From assembly GCA_031316155.1 (NCBI GenBank), contig JALDRB010000010.1, positions 62,001 through 126,000 of the forward strand: 64,000 bases of DNA, read 5' to 3'. The first letter of the stretch is position 1; each line of letters opens with the position of its first letter. Under the pieces are notes generated by a model, which did not search any database, was not told the DNA's origin, and was given only the letters and a program-made list of their open reading frames with translations. Below, one piece after another: positions 28,514 to 37,511 of the stretch. The DNA is from Candidatus Scalindua sp. (lineage in GTDB: Bacteria > Planctomycetota > Brocadiia > Brocadiales > Scalinduaceae). Position numbers and translations under genes: made by a program.

Positions 28514-29212
28514 ACGGTATTTAGATATTCTCTTTTTTCCAACATGTACTACTCTTAAGGCATAAAATATGAATATTCCGGATATGAAGCCTCCTATATG
28601 TGCCCACCAGGCGACACCTCCTCCAGAGACTGATGATGTGATAGATGCTGCTCCAAAAAAAAATTGTAAAATAAACCAGAAACCCAGAACAACCATGGCA
28701 GGTAATTCTATGATCTGCCAGAGAAACAGAATAGGAATAATTGTTACAATCCTTGCATGGGGAAATGTAATCATGTAGGCACCGAGTACTCCGGCTATTG
28801 CACCGCTTGCACCAATACAGGGAATAGCGGAATTTTTATTTAATAATACATGAACAAGAGAAGCAATAACCCCGCACAGGACATAAAAGCAAAGGTATTT
28901 GAAGTGTCCCAACTTATCTTCAATATTATCGCCAAAAATCCATAAGTACAACATATTACCAACAAGATGGACAACCCCACCGTGCAGAAACAGTGAAGAA
29001 AAAAATGGGAAAAATGTTTGAACGAATGTGAAATTACCTGCCTGAAAGTTAGAGATAACCTTACGGGGTATAACGCCGTACTCCATCAGGAAACCATCAA
29101 GTTTTATTTCCAGGGAGAGTTCCACAAGAAACAGAAACGCATTTACCACTATGATTCCAATAGTAACGTATGGAAATGTTTTTGATGGATTTTTATCTCT
29201 AATGGGTATCAT
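28505..29212 (-). CDS. Rhomboid-family intramembrane serine protease (second copy)
   Basis: 235 aa, about six membrane helices, the compact bacterial form. Catalytic serine in CIGASGAIAGVLGAY, catalytic histidine in WWAHIGGFISG, and HLVGNMLYLWIFGDNIED carries the HxxxN motif. It is only distantly similar to the rhomboid at 20201 (different loops, no charged tail). Upstream on the same strand is the lipoprotein amidase, 36 bp away, so they may be co-transcribed. Confidence 0.9.
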   Translation of the reverse strand: MIPIRDKNPSKTFPYVTIGIIVVNAFLFLVELSLEIKLDGFLMEYGVIPRKVISNFQAGNFTFVQTFFPFFSSLFLHGGVVHLVGNMLYLWIFGDNIEDKLGHFKYLCFYVLCGVIASLVHVLLNKNSAIPCIGASGAIAGVLGAYMITFPHARIVTIIPILFLWQIIELPAMVVLGFWFILQFFFGAASITSSVSGGGVAWWAHIGGFISGIFIFYALRVVHVGKKRISKYRLL

Positions 29213-29247
29213 TATATCGGTTTTATAATGACATCGTCTATTCGTGA

Positions 29248-29862
29248 TTATCTCAAACGAGCCAAAACATCGTAATAGGGGAACTGATTACCAGGGCATT
29301 CGGTTTTTCGAACGTTGCAATGCATGACAATATTTTCTGTTGATATATTACAACGTTTTTGAAGATAATTTACGAGATAAACAAGAGATGAAATTTGTGA
29401 ATCTGTAGGATGCCTATTCTCAAAATTCCCAACCAGGCAGATACCGATGCCATATTTATTATATTCTCCATTTCCAGCATGCGCCCCGTCTATCTGGCTA
29501 TTCCATCTATTGCCGACTTCTATCTGGCCATCACTGGCGCCATTACCATTTCCAATTAAAAAATGGTAACCTAAGCCATTTTCCCACCCATTTACCTCCC
29601 TGTGATATTTTCCAATTGATGAGGCATTTCCTGCGTCGGAAGCACTGTGATGAATCACAATATATTTCCAGCTTCTGGGTTTAAATCTATCTAACTCGCT
29701 TTGAACGGCATTTGGGATAATAATTTCCGGTTTTGGCATTACAGGAGCAACATAGCTTCTTGGTATCGGAGGTTTTGTCGCTGGTGAGCTACAGCCATAC
29801 AGTAACAGTAGTGGCACTATAAAGAATAACAATTTGAGTGCTGGACCTTCAAATTTAAACAT
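29248..29862 (-). CDS. Lipoprotein N-acetylmuramoyl-L-alanine amidase (Amidase_2/PGRP fold)
   Basis: Hydrolyses the amide between muramic acid and the peptide in peptidoglycan. About 204 aa: lipoprotein signal with LLYGC lipobox (Cys about residue 24), Pro-rich linker, then the amidase domain. Zinc ligands are in IVIHHSASD and VMHCNVRKTECPG (H…C). GLGYHFLIGNGNG and GICLVGNFEN are family marks. I start at the ATG at 29862 behind AAGGAGGTGGG; the frame extends 27 codons further but without a signal. Its presence implies a peptidoglycan wall. Confidence 0.9.
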   Translation of the reverse strand: MFKFEGPALKLLFFIVPLLLLYGCSSPATKPPIPRSYVAPVMPKPEIIIPNAVQSELDRFKPRSWKYIVIHHSASDAGNASSIGKYHREVNGWENGLGYHFLIGNGNGASDGQIEVGNRWNSQIDGAHAGNGEYNKYGIGICLVGNFENRHPTDSQISSLVYLVNYLQKRCNISTENIVMHCNVRKTECPGNQFPYYDVLARLR

Positions 29863-30070
29863 TCCCACCTCCTTATAATAGTTGTTGTATCGATTATGTC
29901 TGAAAGTTGGATAAAATACCATCAAGGAGAGACTATGAATCAAACTCCTGGATAATCTTTTATGAAAAGATGCTTTACTGGAAGGTTAAATTGTCAATTT
30001 TAGATGGGTGTCTAACAGGTGAAATTATAACAATTCTCTAAGTAATGTCAACGGATAAGTATTCATTTAT

Positions 30071-30131
30071 GCATGGTCTTTCAAAATCATGTTTTTTGTG
30101 CTCTAGCACAAGCTCAAAAGGGCATTAAGCA
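30071..30131 (+). repeat. Interspersed repeat family A, copy 2 (partial)
   Basis: GCATGGTCTTTCAAAATCAT… to GGCATTAAGCA matches 11181-11241 at about 80%. It contains GTGCTCTAGCAC, a palindrome. Confidence 0.6.
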
Positions 30132-30167
30132 TTCTGTCGGGAAGTACACCAGAAACAGACAGAAGTC

Positions 30168-30345
30168 ATAAATAACAAATTTCAAATTACAAACTAGAAA
30201 CAAATTACAAATTCCAATATTTGCCTGCCTATCGGGAAACAGGAATGATCAAAACTAGTTTATTTAGAATTTCGTGTTTGTTTATTGAAAATTATTTCTT
30301 ATTTGTATTTTATTATTTGGTGCTTATGAGGAGATTTGTAAAATT
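30168..30345. repeat. Interspersed repeat family B, copy 1 (CAAATT/ATTTG rich)
   Basis: Left half of CAAATTTCAAATTACAAAC type, right half of TTATTTGTATTTTATTATTTG type ending TTTGGTGCTTA, so the whole forms an imperfect long palindrome. Similar units occur at 32095-32330, 42300-42445 and 58558-58618. Confidence 0.6.
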
Positions 30346-30538
30346 TGTATAAATAATTATTTGTATATATTTTACTAAAATTGGTTAAAATATTTGTACT
30401 AAGGATCTGTCAGTGTGGTATAAGTTATGCACATTCGATTCGTACGGATCGGGTATGCAAGACAATGATGAAATCGCTTGCCGAATATGTATAAGGTACA
30501 CTAATCCATAATTAAGGTGATGTATGAAAGATGTCTTT

Positions 30539-30680
30539 ATATACTCATCTCATAATGATTTTCGGATAAAATCCGAGATAAAGTCGAGCGAGTAAAGTCC
30601 TCGGCGCTTTTTGTCCGGGGATACCTTCACCAGGATTTGGTTTCCAGTAAAACCGAAAACCAAATCGGTTTTAGTATATA
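30539..30680 (-). repeat. 142-bp interspersed element, copy R3
   Basis: Inverse orientation relative to R1/R2. It begins ATATACTCATCTCATAATG and ends GGTTTTAGTATATA. All internal hairpins are conserved; the 10-bp GATTTGGTTT stem is intact. Its end at 30680 coincides with the point where the PD-(D/E)XK nuclease frame loses its 5' end. Confidence 0.92.
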
Positions 30681-31661
30681 AGGTGTGACTTTTCTCATTA
30701 CACTGTACAGAGAGAATTTGGCGAAGGTCGTTCGCGATTTGACATTCTCTTGCTTCCCAAGGTCGTCACTTGTCAGACGAAAGGGCTAGTCATCGAGAAC
30801 AAAGTCAAGAGCTTTGGCAATCATCTTCAGTTACAGAAATATGCCGATCAGGGTTACGAAGTTGCCGCCATGGCGCTACTACAAGAAACGTTGGATGCGA
30901 AGGTGCGCGAACATTATTCGGTGGTTGAATATAGCAACGTCTGCGAGATCATTCGTCGTCTTCCTCTTAATCCATTGAACGGCTACCACTTTGTTATCGA
31001 TCAGTATCGTACATTTCTGTCTTCCACACTCCCGGTCTTTGACCTCATACGCAAGCTCGGCATCGGCCAGCTGTCGCCCAACGATTTCGCAACTCAATTC
31101 GCCAATATAACCGCAGGACTTGAACTTCGTGACAACGACATCCGAACTCTCAGCTATTTTTACTATTTCAACTTTGAGGAATATCTACAGCGGTACGCAA
31201 CAGACCTGCTCTTTGGAACAGTTGGCTATGACGAAGGGGAAAACACACGGTGGCTGTTTGAAAAGAACATGCAAGGGCCTCCCTACATGGAGGCTATTAT
31301 CGGCGCCCCTTTCTCAAAACACGGTAATTGGCGCATGCACGAAGTGTTCCGGCATATCTTTGAGAATGAGCGATTTGCAATTGCACCAAGGATCGAAATT
31401 TGGTTAGCTCACCAAGACCTGACTGCTCCATCAAGCAAAGCAGGAACTCTCTTATTAGGCACTTGGAGTTCGACTTTGAGGAAATATCTCAGTGAGGCAG
31501 ATCCGTATCGGTTTGCCCTATCGCCGGTGGGGCACCGCAACTTTCATCGCGAACAACTCCTCGTTTCATACTTGCCTTTCTCGAAGCTTGCGGAACGTTT
31601 ACGTTCATTATTAACCAAAGTATTTCATAATTTTTCACTTGAACATGAAACTACATCATAA
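30681..31661 (+). pseudogene. 5'-truncated PD-(D/E)XK nuclease-family protein
   Basis: The frame reads VQREFGEGRSRFDILLLPKV and then GLVIENKVKSFGNHLQLQKYA, the PD-(D/E)XK active site of the PDDEXK_4 group (D in RFDILL, ExK in IENK, then QL-x2-YA). Upstream the frame is cut by a TAG inside element R3, with no ATG; a TTG at 30750 falls inside the active site and would remove the Asp. About 320 codons remain, intact to 31661. Codon use is richer in GC than neighbouring genes, suggesting transfer. Its natural start lies in DNA replaced by R3. Function of this type is unproven; many members sit in defence or mobile islands. Confidence 0.75.
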
Positions 31662-31674
31662 TAACTTGTTTTTC

Positions 31675-31905
31675 TCAATATGTCCTTTTTTCAGGCCGAA
31701 TGTAAGGAGTATCTGGGTGCAATAATACGTTAAATGCAGCTGAAGGGTTATTTTTTTTGAGAATTGGGAACAAAACATCATGTGCTGAAGCTGCCAGTGT
31801 GTGTATCGCTATACAATCTTTACGTTCGAAGAAAAGGCGGATTGCAATCCGTAACTGCCGGCGGGCTACATCAAGCTTAGAAACGATCTCAAATAGCGCT
31901 GTCAT
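31675..31905 (-). CDS. Short protein resembling the N-terminus of a larger conserved family (possibly truncated)
   Basis: 76 aa: KLDVARRQLRIAIRLFFERK, then AIHTLAASAHDVLFPIL. This looks like the first third of proteins of roughly 200 aa that occur in proteobacteria, of unknown function; here the frame ends early (…PYIRPEKRTY). Start ATG 31905, with AGGTG upstream; a GTG at 31917 is also in frame. It is convergent with the nuclease, 13 bp apart, and probably part of the same foreign island. Confidence 0.5.
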   Translation of the reverse strand: MTALFEIVSKLDVARRQLRIAIRLFFERKDCIAIHTLAASAHDVLFPILKKNNPSAAFNVLLHPDTPYIRPEKRTY

Positions 31906-32397
31906 TATTTGCCACACCTAACCTATTAAGTTGACCTGCGGATTTGAAGTTTACAAGATATTCCATAACTATCAAAAATATATAACAATATCAATCATTT
32001 TAGCACAAATATTGTAATTTTTCCTTTACTTCCCCATAGTTTTTTATACCATTATCACTCTAAACTAGACAAGCCAGAACCGAAAAGAGGGTTAATAACT
32101 TACAAATCTCAAACAAAATTCAAATTACAATGTTCGAATTATCAAACCAGTTTGTTCGCTCTGTTCAATACCTATGCTGGCATTTCCATTTGCCTTTATA
32201 AAAATTGCTACTTTTGAAAGGTGTTGTCATGACGTCATCCTAAATGATCTAACAGGGTAAAAAGTTTTGGATTTGTTCATTGTGATTTGTTTGTTAATTG
32301 GAATTTATTATTTGGTGCTTATCCGTCCAATCAATTTATTCGGTCGGGTTTCTAATCAGACAACAATTTTGGCAACATTGAAAGCTATACATAAATT
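31906..32397. other. Gene-free interval with repeat B copy 2
   Basis: The repeat at 32095-32330 has CAAATCTC…AAATTACAA on the left and TTGTGATTTGTTTG…TTTGGTGCTTA on the right; its left flank AGACAAGCCAGAACC recurs at copy 3 (about 42310). The remaining sequence is AT-rich without genes. Confidence 0.5.
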
Positions 32398-33666
32398 ATG
32401 AATAAGATTAATAAGAAACTGATAGTATTTGATACTGACGGAGTAATATTTAGAAGCCAATTTCTCCTTCAACTTTCGTATTATTCAAGTTTTTTTGATT
32501 ATTTACGGGCATTTTTACTCTGTTTTTTATTCAGTATTAATAGTGTGCCGATACGGAGATTGCTTGAAAAAATTTATACCAGTCTTGAGGGGATGAGTGA
32601 AGAAGCTTTCTGGAAAGTGTATTACAAAATGAAGCTGGTTGATAATGCCGGGGAGGCAATTTGTTGCATAAGAGAAAGAGGTCATTCTGTAGCGTTGATA
32701 AGCAGTGGAGTACCAGACTTTCTGATGAAACATCTTGCCAAGAGATTACAGGCAGATTATGGATATGGAATAGATGCAGAGTTTGAAAAAAATATTTTTA
32801 CCGGAAAAGTTTCCGGATTGCTCTCTTCTTATGAGGGTAAGACAAAACTTACTGAACAATTGCTGCAGGAGAATGAGATTTCGTGGGAAGACGCGATAGT
32901 TATCGGTGATGATCGCAACAATTTGGATTTAATGTCACATGCGAAGACAAGTGTTGGTTTTAACTCAAATTACCAGGTTCGCAAAAAAGCAAAATATGTG
33001 ACAGATAGTTGTGACTTGAAAAAGGTTTTACCCTATATAGATATCGAAGAGAACCCGTCTTTCATTGAACTCAGTAAAAATATAAGCCGTGGATTTACAT
33101 ATTCATGGATGCAGGAGTTTAGACGTAAAGCAGTTCATGTTTGTGCAGCTTTTATTCCTTTTTTTGTAAGTATCGATTATCCATCAACCTTATGTTTATT
33201 GCTGAGCGTCACCTTCTTGTTTGTGATGTCCGAATGGATGAGGCTGAATGGTGTATCTCTTCCCTTTATTAATTTGGTAACAAGGTTTTGCATACGGAGT
33301 AATGAACAGAGGCGTTTTACGGTATCACCGGTCACTTTATCATCTGGGGTCTTCTTTTCACTGATCTTGTTCCCTAAACCAATTGCATGTACGGTCATAT
33401 TTGTTGTGGCTTTTTCTGATAGCCTGGCAACTTTGGCAGGAAGGTTTTACGGAAGGCATAGAATCCCTTACAATCAGAGAAAGAGTCTTGAAGGTTCGAT
33501 CGCTTTTTTTCTTTCTGCATCCATCTGCTCAATTCTCTATTTTCCATTTAATATAGCATTGATCGCCGCTTTCGTTTCATGTATAATTGAGTCTTTGCCT
33601 ATTAAAGGTGATAATCTTACCATTCCTCTCGGTACCGGGCTCTTTTTTGTATTTATAACACTTTAA
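32398..33666 (+). CDS. Fusion: HAD phosphatase plus dolichol/phytol-kinase-like membrane domain
   Basis: 422 aa. Residues 1-210 are a SerB-like HAD hydrolase: FDTDGVIF (DxD nucleophile), ISSGVPDF (motif II), GDDRNNLDL (motif IV). Residues about 230-422 form a multi-helix membrane domain with the CTP-dependent kinase marks of the SEC59/VTE5 family: EFRRKAVHV, DSLATLAGRFYGRH, KSLEGSIAFF and GDNLTIPLG. Such kinases phosphorylate polyprenols, phytol or diacylglycerol; with the phosphatase half one might expect opposing steps on one lipid, but this is inference. Single gene, ATG start with weak ribosome-binding site. Confidence 0.8.
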   Translation: MNKINKKLIVFDTDGVIFRSQFLLQLSYYSSFFDYLRAFLLCFLFSINSVPIRRLLEKIYTSLEGMSEEAFWKVYYKMKLVDNAGEAICCIRERGHSVALISSGVPDFLMKHLAKRLQADYGYGIDAEFEKNIFTGKVSGLLSSYEGKTKLTEQLLQENEISWEDAIVIGDDRNNLDLMSHAKTSVGFNSNYQVRKKAKYVTDSCDLKKVLPYIDIEENPSFIELSKNISRGFTYSWMQEFRRKAVHVCAAFIPFFVSIDYPSTLCLLLSVTFLFVMSEWMRLNGVSLPFINLVTRFCIRSNEQRRFTVSPVTLSSGVFFSLILFPKPIACTVIFVVAFSDSLATLAGRFYGRHRIPYNQRKSLEGSIAFFLSASICSILYFPFNIALIAAFVSCIIESLPIKGDNLTIPLGTGLFFVFITL

Positions 33667-33672
33667 TTACTC

Positions 33673-33733
33673 AACCTGGCAGACCAGCACGTATATGAAA
33701 TGTATTCCATTTTGGTTCTGGTTCTGCCAGGTT
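33673..33733. repeat. Long-armed inverted repeat after the HAD-kinase gene
   Basis: AACCTGGCAGACCAG at 33673-33687 pairs with CTGGTTCTGCCAGGTT at 33718-33733 (15 bp, one bulge), loop 30 bases. No T tract follows on either strand, so not a canonical terminator. It starts 7 bp after the stop codon. Confidence 0.7.
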
Positions 33734-33905
33734 ACTTAAAAAGCAAGAAATTGTTGATTTAGAAACTAATTATATTTTTTAGTGATCGTATTGTTATATC
33801 GATGATATTTTTTTACGTAAGGCCAGATTTCCCAACTCGATAGATTGTTCAGTCAAATAACCTTTCTCTTAAGACATGATAGAATCAATAAAAGGTATTG
33901 GTAGA

Positions 33906-35141
33906 ATGAAGAAACCTGAACTTGTAGCACCTGCTGGCACTCTTGACAAATTAAAAATTGCTATTGAATATGGTGCAGATGCGGTTTATGCAGGAGGAGA
34001 AGAGTTTAATCTCAGAAGCGGTTCAGCGAACTTCAACCTGGATGATGTTAAGGCCGGAATTGAATATGTACATCAAAGGGGAAAGAGATTTTACTTAACA
34101 CTGAATATTTTTGCTCACAACTATCATCTTGATAAGTTAGAAAAATATCTTAAATTACTTGCAAAATGTCCTCTCGATGCCCTGATAGTTTCTGATCCGG
34201 GTGTTATGGCTCTTGTTCGTGATGTACTCCCTGAGGTGCCCATGCATCTGAGTACTCAGGCGAATTGTACCAATTATCAATCAGCTGATTTTTGGTATAA
34301 ACAGGGAGTCAAACGGATTGTATTGGCAAGAGAACTGTCATTAGAGGAAATTTCTCAAATTAACGCATATAGTGAGTGTGAAACAGAGGTATTTATTCAT
34401 GGCGCCATGTGTATTTCTTATTCAGGCAGGTGTTACCTCAGCTCATACATGGCTGACCGTGGTGCAAATCTGGGGGATTGTGCTCAATCATGTCGCTGGA
34501 AATACAAGATAGTAGAAGAGAAACGACCCGGTGAATATTTTGAGGTTTTTGAAAACAATGGGTATACGTCAGTAATGAGTTCACGTGATTTGTGTATGAT
34601 TCAACATATTCCCGGACTATTGTCTGCAGGTATAGGAGCCTTTAAAATTGAGGGGAGAATGAAGAGTCAATATTATGTTGCCGCAGTAACGAGAATTTAC
34701 CGTGAGGCAATTGACAGCTTCTTTCATAATATTGTATATGAGTATCAGTCTAAGTGGCTGGATGAGTTGAAAAAAATAAGCTATAGAGGGTATTGCCCTG
34801 GCTTCTTCCTTGGCAATCCAGGTAGAAATGGCCAGGTGGAAAATCCTGGGAATGGTTATGCCCAAACTTGCAAGTTTCTCGGTTTGTTTGAGATGCAACA
34901 AAACGGGAAATACGCTGAGGTACTCGTTAAAAACAAGATAGAGATTGGTGATGATATTGAAATAATGGGTAAGCAGTTGAACCAGGATTTCACACAAACA
35001 GTGAATGAAATGTTTAACTCGGAGATGAAGCCAATTGAAAAGGCAAATCCTGGACAGCGGGTATTTATCGCTCCTGAAAGGTACATTGAGAAATACTTTA
35101 TGATAAGGAGCCTGACGGAACACCAAACTCAAGATTGCTAA
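33906..35141 (+). CDS. U32-family peptidase / tRNA-hydroxylation-type protein
   Basis: 411 aa. PELVAPAGTLDKLKIAIEYG and GADAVYAGGEEFNLR open the TIM-barrel. The U32 signature EVFIHGAMCISYSGRCYLSS then GDCAQSCRWKY gives four conserved cysteines that bind an Fe-S cluster in TrhP/RlhA proteins. TrhP acts in 5-hydroxyuridine formation in tRNA with prephenate; RlhA hydroxylates 23S rRNA; the sequence fits the TrhP/YegQ side but I cannot decide firmly. ATG 33906 is used (AAAGGT upstream); an ATG at 33876 is also in frame. Confidence 0.87.
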   Translation: MKKPELVAPAGTLDKLKIAIEYGADAVYAGGEEFNLRSGSANFNLDDVKAGIEYVHQRGKRFYLTLNIFAHNYHLDKLEKYLKLLAKCPLDALIVSDPGVMALVRDVLPEVPMHLSTQANCTNYQSADFWYKQGVKRIVLARELSLEEISQINAYSECETEVFIHGAMCISYSGRCYLSSYMADRGANLGDCAQSCRWKYKIVEEKRPGEYFEVFENNGYTSVMSSRDLCMIQHIPGLLSAGIGAFKIEGRMKSQYYVAAVTRIYREAIDSFFHNIVYEYQSKWLDELKKISYRGYCPGFFLGNPGRNGQVENPGNGYAQTCKFLGLFEMQQNGKYAEVLVKNKIEIGDDIEIMGKQLNQDFTQTVNEMFNSEMKPIEKANPGQRVFIAPERYIEKYFMIRSLTEHQTQDC

Positions 35142-35154
35142 TGTGGCTGGAAAA

Positions 35155-36252
35155 CTAACCAATGTTTTTTTTATTAAGATGTTCTTTTATCAGCCTTGAT
35201 ACCGCATCAAAAACTTCTTCCGGCAAAATTGACGTGATGCATTGTGTGTCGGAACAGGTTCTTTTCCTGCAGGGGCTGCATGGCAATTCCTTGTTTACGA
35301 CTATCGATCTGCCGTTGTAAGGCCCATAGACTATCGGATCCTTTGGTCCAAAGATTGCAACTGTTGGAATGCAGAGTGTTGAGGCTATATGCAGAGGTCC
35401 CGTATCACCTCCTATAAAGAGATCTGCATTCCGTATCAGCTCAGTTAGCTGTTTAATGGTTGTCATGCAGGCTACTGATGCGGATCCTCGCATCTTTCCC
35501 ACTATTTCGTTTACAATATTTAGTTCATTCGGTCCCCAGGTAAAAATGACTTCGGCTTCAAAATGCTCAAGAATCATATCTGTAAGTATGGCATAATTTG
35601 ATGTGGACCATCGTTTGTAGGAACCATACTCACTGGTACAGGGGTGCACAATGATAATAGTTTTCGAAGAACAGTTTATTGTATCCAGAAATCGGGTGAC
35701 AAATTTGTCACAATCTGCTGATACAGGAATCTCCGGCTTTTGAAATTTAGTGCTTATATGCAAACAGCTGAGTAAAGAAAGATTCCTTTCAATCCTGTGC
35801 ATCCTTCTTTTATCAGGGTAGATGTGATATTTTGTGAACAGATAATTAAACTCTTTGCAATGACCTTTTCCAAAACCAATTCGGGTTTTGGACCCGGTTA
35901 AAAATGTCATTATTCCACTCTTAAGATTGCCATGGAAATCAATTACGCAATCATATTTATCACTGCGAAGTTTCTTATAAAACGATATAATATCAGATAA
36001 GGTATCGAAAAACCTGCTTATCTTGAAAATATTCCGTTGCCATCTTTTTCTGGGAAATACGATTATTTCATCGATATCGTTGTGGTCGGAAAGAATATCA
36101 CTCGTTCTATCTTCTACTAGCCACGCAATTTTTGAATCGGGGAAATGGGAACGTAGTGATCGTAATGCCGGGAGGACGTCTACCACATCGCCCAATGCAC
36201 TAAGGCGAACAATCAATAATTTCTCAGGTTTTTCTATCACGGGGAATTTCAT
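35155..36252 (-). CDS. Glycosyltransferase family 9 (heptosyltransferase)
   Basis: 365 aa GT-B enzyme. LLIVRLSALGDVVDVLPALR at the N-terminus is the family signature; the nucleotide-sugar site is FIGGDTGPLHIASTLCIPTVAIFG. Adds ADP-heptose to the LPS inner core in typical members. Divergent from, and 100 bp away from, the Kdo-kinase-like gene, so the pair forms an LPS-core locus. C-terminal CSPCRKRTCSDTQC carries four cysteines common in this subfamily. Confidence 0.88.
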   Translation of the reverse strand: MKFPVIEKPEKLLIVRLSALGDVVDVLPALRSLRSHFPDSKIAWLVEDRTSDILSDHNDIDEIIVFPRKRWQRNIFKISRFFDTLSDIISFYKKLRSDKYDCVIDFHGNLKSGIMTFLTGSKTRIGFGKGHCKEFNYLFTKYHIYPDKRRMHRIERNLSLLSCLHISTKFQKPEIPVSADCDKFVTRFLDTINCSSKTIIIVHPCTSEYGSYKRWSTSNYAILTDMILEHFEAEVIFTWGPNELNIVNEIVGKMRGSASVACMTTIKQLTELIRNADLFIGGDTGPLHIASTLCIPTVAIFGPKDPIVYGPYNGRSIVVNKELPCSPCRKRTCSDTQCITSILPEEVFDAVSRLIKEHLNKKNIG

Positions 36253-36313
36253 AGATTATTGGTACATTTTATCCTATAAAAGGTAAATTTTTCAATTGAT
36301 TTTTAGGTCATTT

Positions 36314-36342
36314 TTGACAACACAGAGTTGTTCTGGTATAAT
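36314..36342 (+). promoter_or_regulatory. Consensus sigma-70-type promoter, probably leaderless
   Basis: TTGACA at 36314-36319, 17-bp spacer, TATAAT at 36337-36342: a perfect match to the consensus. The ATG of the downstream gene is at 36352, only nine bases after the -10 box, so the expected transcript would start within about three bases of the start codon. Confidence 0.85.
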
Positions 36343-36351
36343 CATTTCGCA

Positions 36352-37410
36352 ATGAAAACAGCTCGATTACCCGAATACTTTTCCACTTTGGAAAAAGGGA
36401 AAACAACCTTGTTCATCAATAAAAAATACGAAGTAAAATTGACGGAACAAGATTTTAACGTTTTCTTTGGTTTGTATAATGTAACATCTTCCCGATCAGC
36501 ACACATCCAGAAGGAGAGGTTACCAGATGGATTGTCTGTCCACCCCTATACGGGAGAAACCGAATTCAGAGTATCTTACCACGGAAGAACTCCCTGCAAA
36601 AGCATTTTTGTAAAAAACCTTGATAACGGGAACCTGGTAGTGAGGGATTACTGGCACGGTGGATTGTTTGGCAGCGTGTTGAAGGATATATTCTGGCAAG
36701 GATTGCGTCCCGTAAAAGAACTATTAATTTGTGAAGGTGCATCCAAAAAAGGGATAAGGACGATAGAGATAATAGCAATTGTGAAAAACAGAGTTCTGGG
36801 GCCCTTTTTCAGGAGCAAGTTAATCTCAAGAGAAATCAGGGATTCTGTTGATCTCATGGAATTTCTTTTGCGAGTTGACAATCAAACTTTTTTGGCAAAG
36901 AAAAAAGAGATTATTTCCAAAGTTGCACAAGCTATAAAAATAATGCATGATGCCGGTATTTACCATGCAGATTTAAATTTGAAGAATATTCTTCTGCAAA
37001 AGTCAAACAGAGGTGAATTTGTTGTGTATATCATAGATTTAGACAAGTCCAGAGAGTTGAAGGAGCTGAATCTACACAGAAGGATGAAAAATCTCATGCG
37101 ACTTGACAGATCATTAGAGAAATTTAAAAGAAATGTCTCAATGAAAAATTGCTTTCATGTTTCGTGTTCATCGTTCTTTACCCAAAAAGACAAGATACGA
37201 TTTTTTAAAGAATACCTGAGATCCGGGAGGTACTTAACTCATCCGAAACTCATCCGTTCAGATAGTGAGGAGATGTTTCGGCATGAAGCAGCTCTCAATT
37301 CATACGGTGAGATGAAAAAACATTTACAAGTTTTTCTTGAAATGTATCCTTGGAATCATAAAAAACATAGGTTCTGGTGGTTCCTGACTGATTTATCTCG
37401 AAAGAAATAA
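36352..37410 (+). CDS. Lipopolysaccharide (Kdo/WaaP-like) kinase
   Basis: 352 aa. Kinase-like fold with the catalytic loop HADLNLKNILL (HxDLNxxN) and metal-binding D in YIIDLDKSRE, as in KdkA and WaaP; residues about 90-130 hold the N-lobe (NLVVRDYWHGGLFG…). It would phosphorylate the LPS inner core. The ATG at 36352 is used: the TTG at 36328 would lie inside the promoter. No Shine-Dalgarno is possible if the mRNA is leaderless, as the promoter suggests. The C-terminus (about 280-352) has no known motif. Confidence 0.8.
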   Translation: MKTARLPEYFSTLEKGKTTLFINKKYEVKLTEQDFNVFFGLYNVTSSRSAHIQKERLPDGLSVHPYTGETEFRVSYHGRTPCKSIFVKNLDNGNLVVRDYWHGGLFGSVLKDIFWQGLRPVKELLICEGASKKGIRTIEIIAIVKNRVLGPFFRSKLISREIRDSVDLMEFLLRVDNQTFLAKKKEIISKVAQAIKIMHDAGIYHADLNLKNILLQKSNRGEFVVYIIDLDKSRELKELNLHRRMKNLMRLDRSLEKFKRNVSMKNCFHVSCSSFFTQKDKIRFFKEYLRSGRYLTHPKLIRSDSEEMFRHEAALNSYGEMKKHLQVFLEMYPWNHKKHRFWWFLTDLSRKK

Positions 37411-37511
37411 AAAACTGGAACAAAATATTGTGACGCCTCAATCATAAAGCGGTAAATAAAAAAACTGTAAAAAGCAGGAAACATAACCTTTCTTGATAAT
37501 GGTGAAATCTT

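Larger units (their letters stand above)
29863..30538. other. Gene-free interval with repeats A and B
   Basis: No gene. It contains a partial family A repeat (30071-30131) and a CAAATT/ATTTG-rich family B repeat (30168-30345). The remaining 190 bp before R3 is AT-rich with no further structure noticed. Confidence 0.5.

Noticed and set aside
30168-30345. CRISPR-like array suspected from repeated CAAATT units
   Set aside because: Units are irregular, not separated by constant-length spacers, and form one imperfect palindrome shared with other intergenic sites.
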